A stretch of DNA of 64,000 nucleotides from Rutpela maculata (Eukaryota > Arthropoda > Insecta > Coleoptera > Cerambycidae). Within the stretch, counting starts at the first letter, position 1. Each line of letters starts with the position of its first letter. Below the pieces are notes generated by a model. The model searched no databases. It saw only the letters and a list, made by a program, of their open reading frames with translations, and was not told where the DNA came from. This document shows, in pieces, positions 52,501 through 55,500 of this stretch. The position numbers and the translations under genes are program-made. The DNA lies in assembly GCA_936432065.2 (NCBI GenBank), contig OW386291.2, forward strand, positions 106,147,823 through 106,211,822, given 5' to 3'.

Positions 52501-55500
52501 TATTTGCTATTTCAATCGTATTCAAATAATGCCTTGCGATGTCGAATGATGCGAAGGGCGCGTTCTACCACAGTTTACAACACTTTATGCATGTGCGATC
52601 AAAGCGCAGGGTATCGCTCCCGGCACTAAATAATTTATATCTTCCGCCAGACTGATCCGATTGTAAAAATTTTTTCACTAAAATTAAATTTGATGTTTCT
52701 ACTACAATACTGCTCACATAACTGATATAATATTTCTACACATAGAAAAAATACTTCGGTACTACAATTTTCCCTACAATATTTCAGCATCCCCGCAATT
52801 TTTATTTTTTTCTTAGAAGATCAATAATCAAAATATCATTTTAGTACAGCTATCGTAATCGCCATACATTATTTAATCCCCATCTAAAATTTGATCCTTG
52901 TAGATGTTATAGTTTCTGAGATAAAACGAGATATATCTGAAAAATGTTAAATATCGTGTATTGCCGAAAAGGGGTGAAAAATTAATATAGGGGATGAACG
53001 CAAGCTTGTATCGCAAATCGCCCTCCGGAAATGGATTCGGCAGAAAATTTTACATAACATAGACCTAATTTTAAAAGTATGTCCAAAAGATGCATAGCAA
53101 TGAAGAAATAAGCGGAATTTAGATTACTGGATCCCTGTCTATTATAATTACACCTTAATTGGCGAAACACGAAATTGCAGACTTTCCTACTATTAAGAAT
53201 GCTTATTTGTGCCATTATTCTCGTGACCACTGCATCTATACAGAGATCATTCTTGATATTGAAAATAATACAGCGTTAAAAAAGGAAATCAACAGAAAAA
53301 TGGTTAACTGGAATTGAACTACTTTCGATAGACGTAGATTTCCATGCACAGATGTATTTCAGATCTAAAATAAACTGCCAATAAAAACAAAATTACGATA
53401 CAATGTTTTATGGTTTAATATACTGAGAATAGTATTTTCTTTCTTGTACAAAAGTGCAGCATGCGTACATCTTGTGGAGGAACTACCATCTTGTTTTTTA
53501 TATTTTCATGCATTTATCGCTAGAGACAGAAAACGATAATTTGTTTTTATTTTACTTTCACATCCACAGAGTGGAAGTGTAACCGTAAAAAAAATTTTTG
53601 AAACTTTTTTTTGTTCGAATTGGGTCAGAATATCATGAAACGTCGAGAATTTAAGTTTGAGCAAAAAACTTCTGTCTGTCGGTTGTTTGTCTGTCGGTCA
53701 GTGTGTAACTTTTCTTGTGCGCACGATTACTCTGGAACGGTTCATGATATTGACTTGAAATTTGGTACACCTGTGTATTGATCACATTCCGTTAAAGAGT
53801 TTGGGGGTAAATACGTAAAGCAAGCAAGTAAGAATCCATCATCAATCGCACTATCACCTCTTTACCACCCCTACACATTATTAAAGGGGGTGAAGAATAA
53901 AATTATGATATAGTAGGTATATATATACTAGTTCCAGAGGCTGGAAATTTTTTTTGGCATTAGCCACCCCCATTACATTAATCTTATAGTTTTTGAGATA
54001 TTTCAATTTTAAATACATAATTTTCTTGCGTATCCGCTCAAGCGCCATCTTTAAACCTTTATTCTCTGGAGCAGTTTGTCGTAGGAAAAATTAAAAAAAC
54101 CAAACTATTCGTTTTTTATAAACTTCATTTTTGTACTCTTACCATTTTTTATAAAAAAAAAGTATTTTCAGAGCAATTTCCAAAAACCCGATTTTTTAAA
54201 AAAATATTCATTATTGAAAATGGATACAGAATGAAAAATAATTATTTTAAAAATTCTAAAAAATTTGAGCATGTTAGTAATAATATCTAGAAGGATTTTA
54301 AAAAAAATTGAATTAATAAGAAATTAGAGCAATAAAACTTAAAAAAATGGCGCCTAAATTTTTAAATGCTCAACTTTTTTGTTTGTAACTTTTTTAGTTT
54401 TCATTATCAAACGTCGTAATGTCTCGAAAGAAAATTCTAATACCTTTAGTTTTTACAAGAATAAAAATTTTTCTCATACTTGTAGATTTTGAGTAATGTT
54501 AGATTTTAACGTCGTATATTTTTTCTGAACGTTTCGGCGCCATTTTGAAAGATCCATATTTCCAAAACTAAACATGGGAGAAAAAAAAGAAACAAACCAT
54601 TCGATTTGTTTTCGTAAAAGTTTTAATTTTGCATCCTTGCATTTTATTATTAAAGTCCACATTTTTTGAGTAATTAAAAAAAACGTTTAGGAATACTGAC
54701 TTTAGGGGGTGAAAATTGCAATTTTCAGTTCGCAATATCTCAAAAAATATGCATTTTAGCAAAAGAGTGTATAAGACCTTTCTTTCTTATAATTTGATTC
54801 TTTATCAGATTATGTGTATTTTTTGTTTTTTTTTTTTGCTTAAAGAAGGGATGGTTCCCACCCACCCCTAACCACAAAGCAGGAAAAATGACAATATAGA
54901 TGCCCGCGTACATAAATGCAATTTATAACGTATAACTTCTTGTACGGCATAATTGCGCCTAGTCTATCACTTTTTTCCTCTGCGAAAATTTTCGTAAAGG
55001 CGGCGTTCCTCCTCGGCATGAAAAAGACGATTTCCACGCGTCGGACTGAAAAATCGGCAAATATATTTTGTCGGACAATTTGAGAATTGGATTCTATATA
55101 TTTCTACAAACTGTCCGACAAAAATTTTGGAACGTTAAGAGTGTCTACCACCCTAAACATAATATAACATAACTTTAAAACATTTATTAACAACCAGCTG
55201 ATTTTTTCAAGATCCAATTTTCGAATTGTCGGACAAAATATATTTGCCGATTTTCCAGTCCGACGCGTGGAAATCGTCTTTTTCATACCGAGGAGGAACG
55301 CCGCATTTTGACGAAAATTTTCGCAGAGGAAAAAGGTGATAGACTAGGCGCAATTATGCCGTACAAGAAGTTATACGAGAAAATGTATAAATTGCATTTA
55401 TGTACGCGGGCACCTAGACTAATACTTTATGAAGCATGTTGAAGAAAAAAATTTGGAAATTTATTACATCGTTTTCGGACTGGGATTTAAAAGCTTCACT

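Larger units (their letters stand above)
48647..53141. mobile_element. Element E3: 4.5-kb giant palindrome of the PIN-like/'EADTR' family
   Basis: TAGCCTGGGATCCAG at 48647 and CTGGATCCCTGTCTA at 53141, flanked by TTA on both sides (a 3-bp target duplication). The two arms of about 2.2 kb are nearly identical in inverse throughout, with the turning point near 51080. Landmarks: CCGGAGGGCGATTTGCGATA (48752) with TATCGCAAATCGCCCTCCGG (53011). Each arm carries the C-terminal coding region, facing outwards. Confidence 0.9.
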
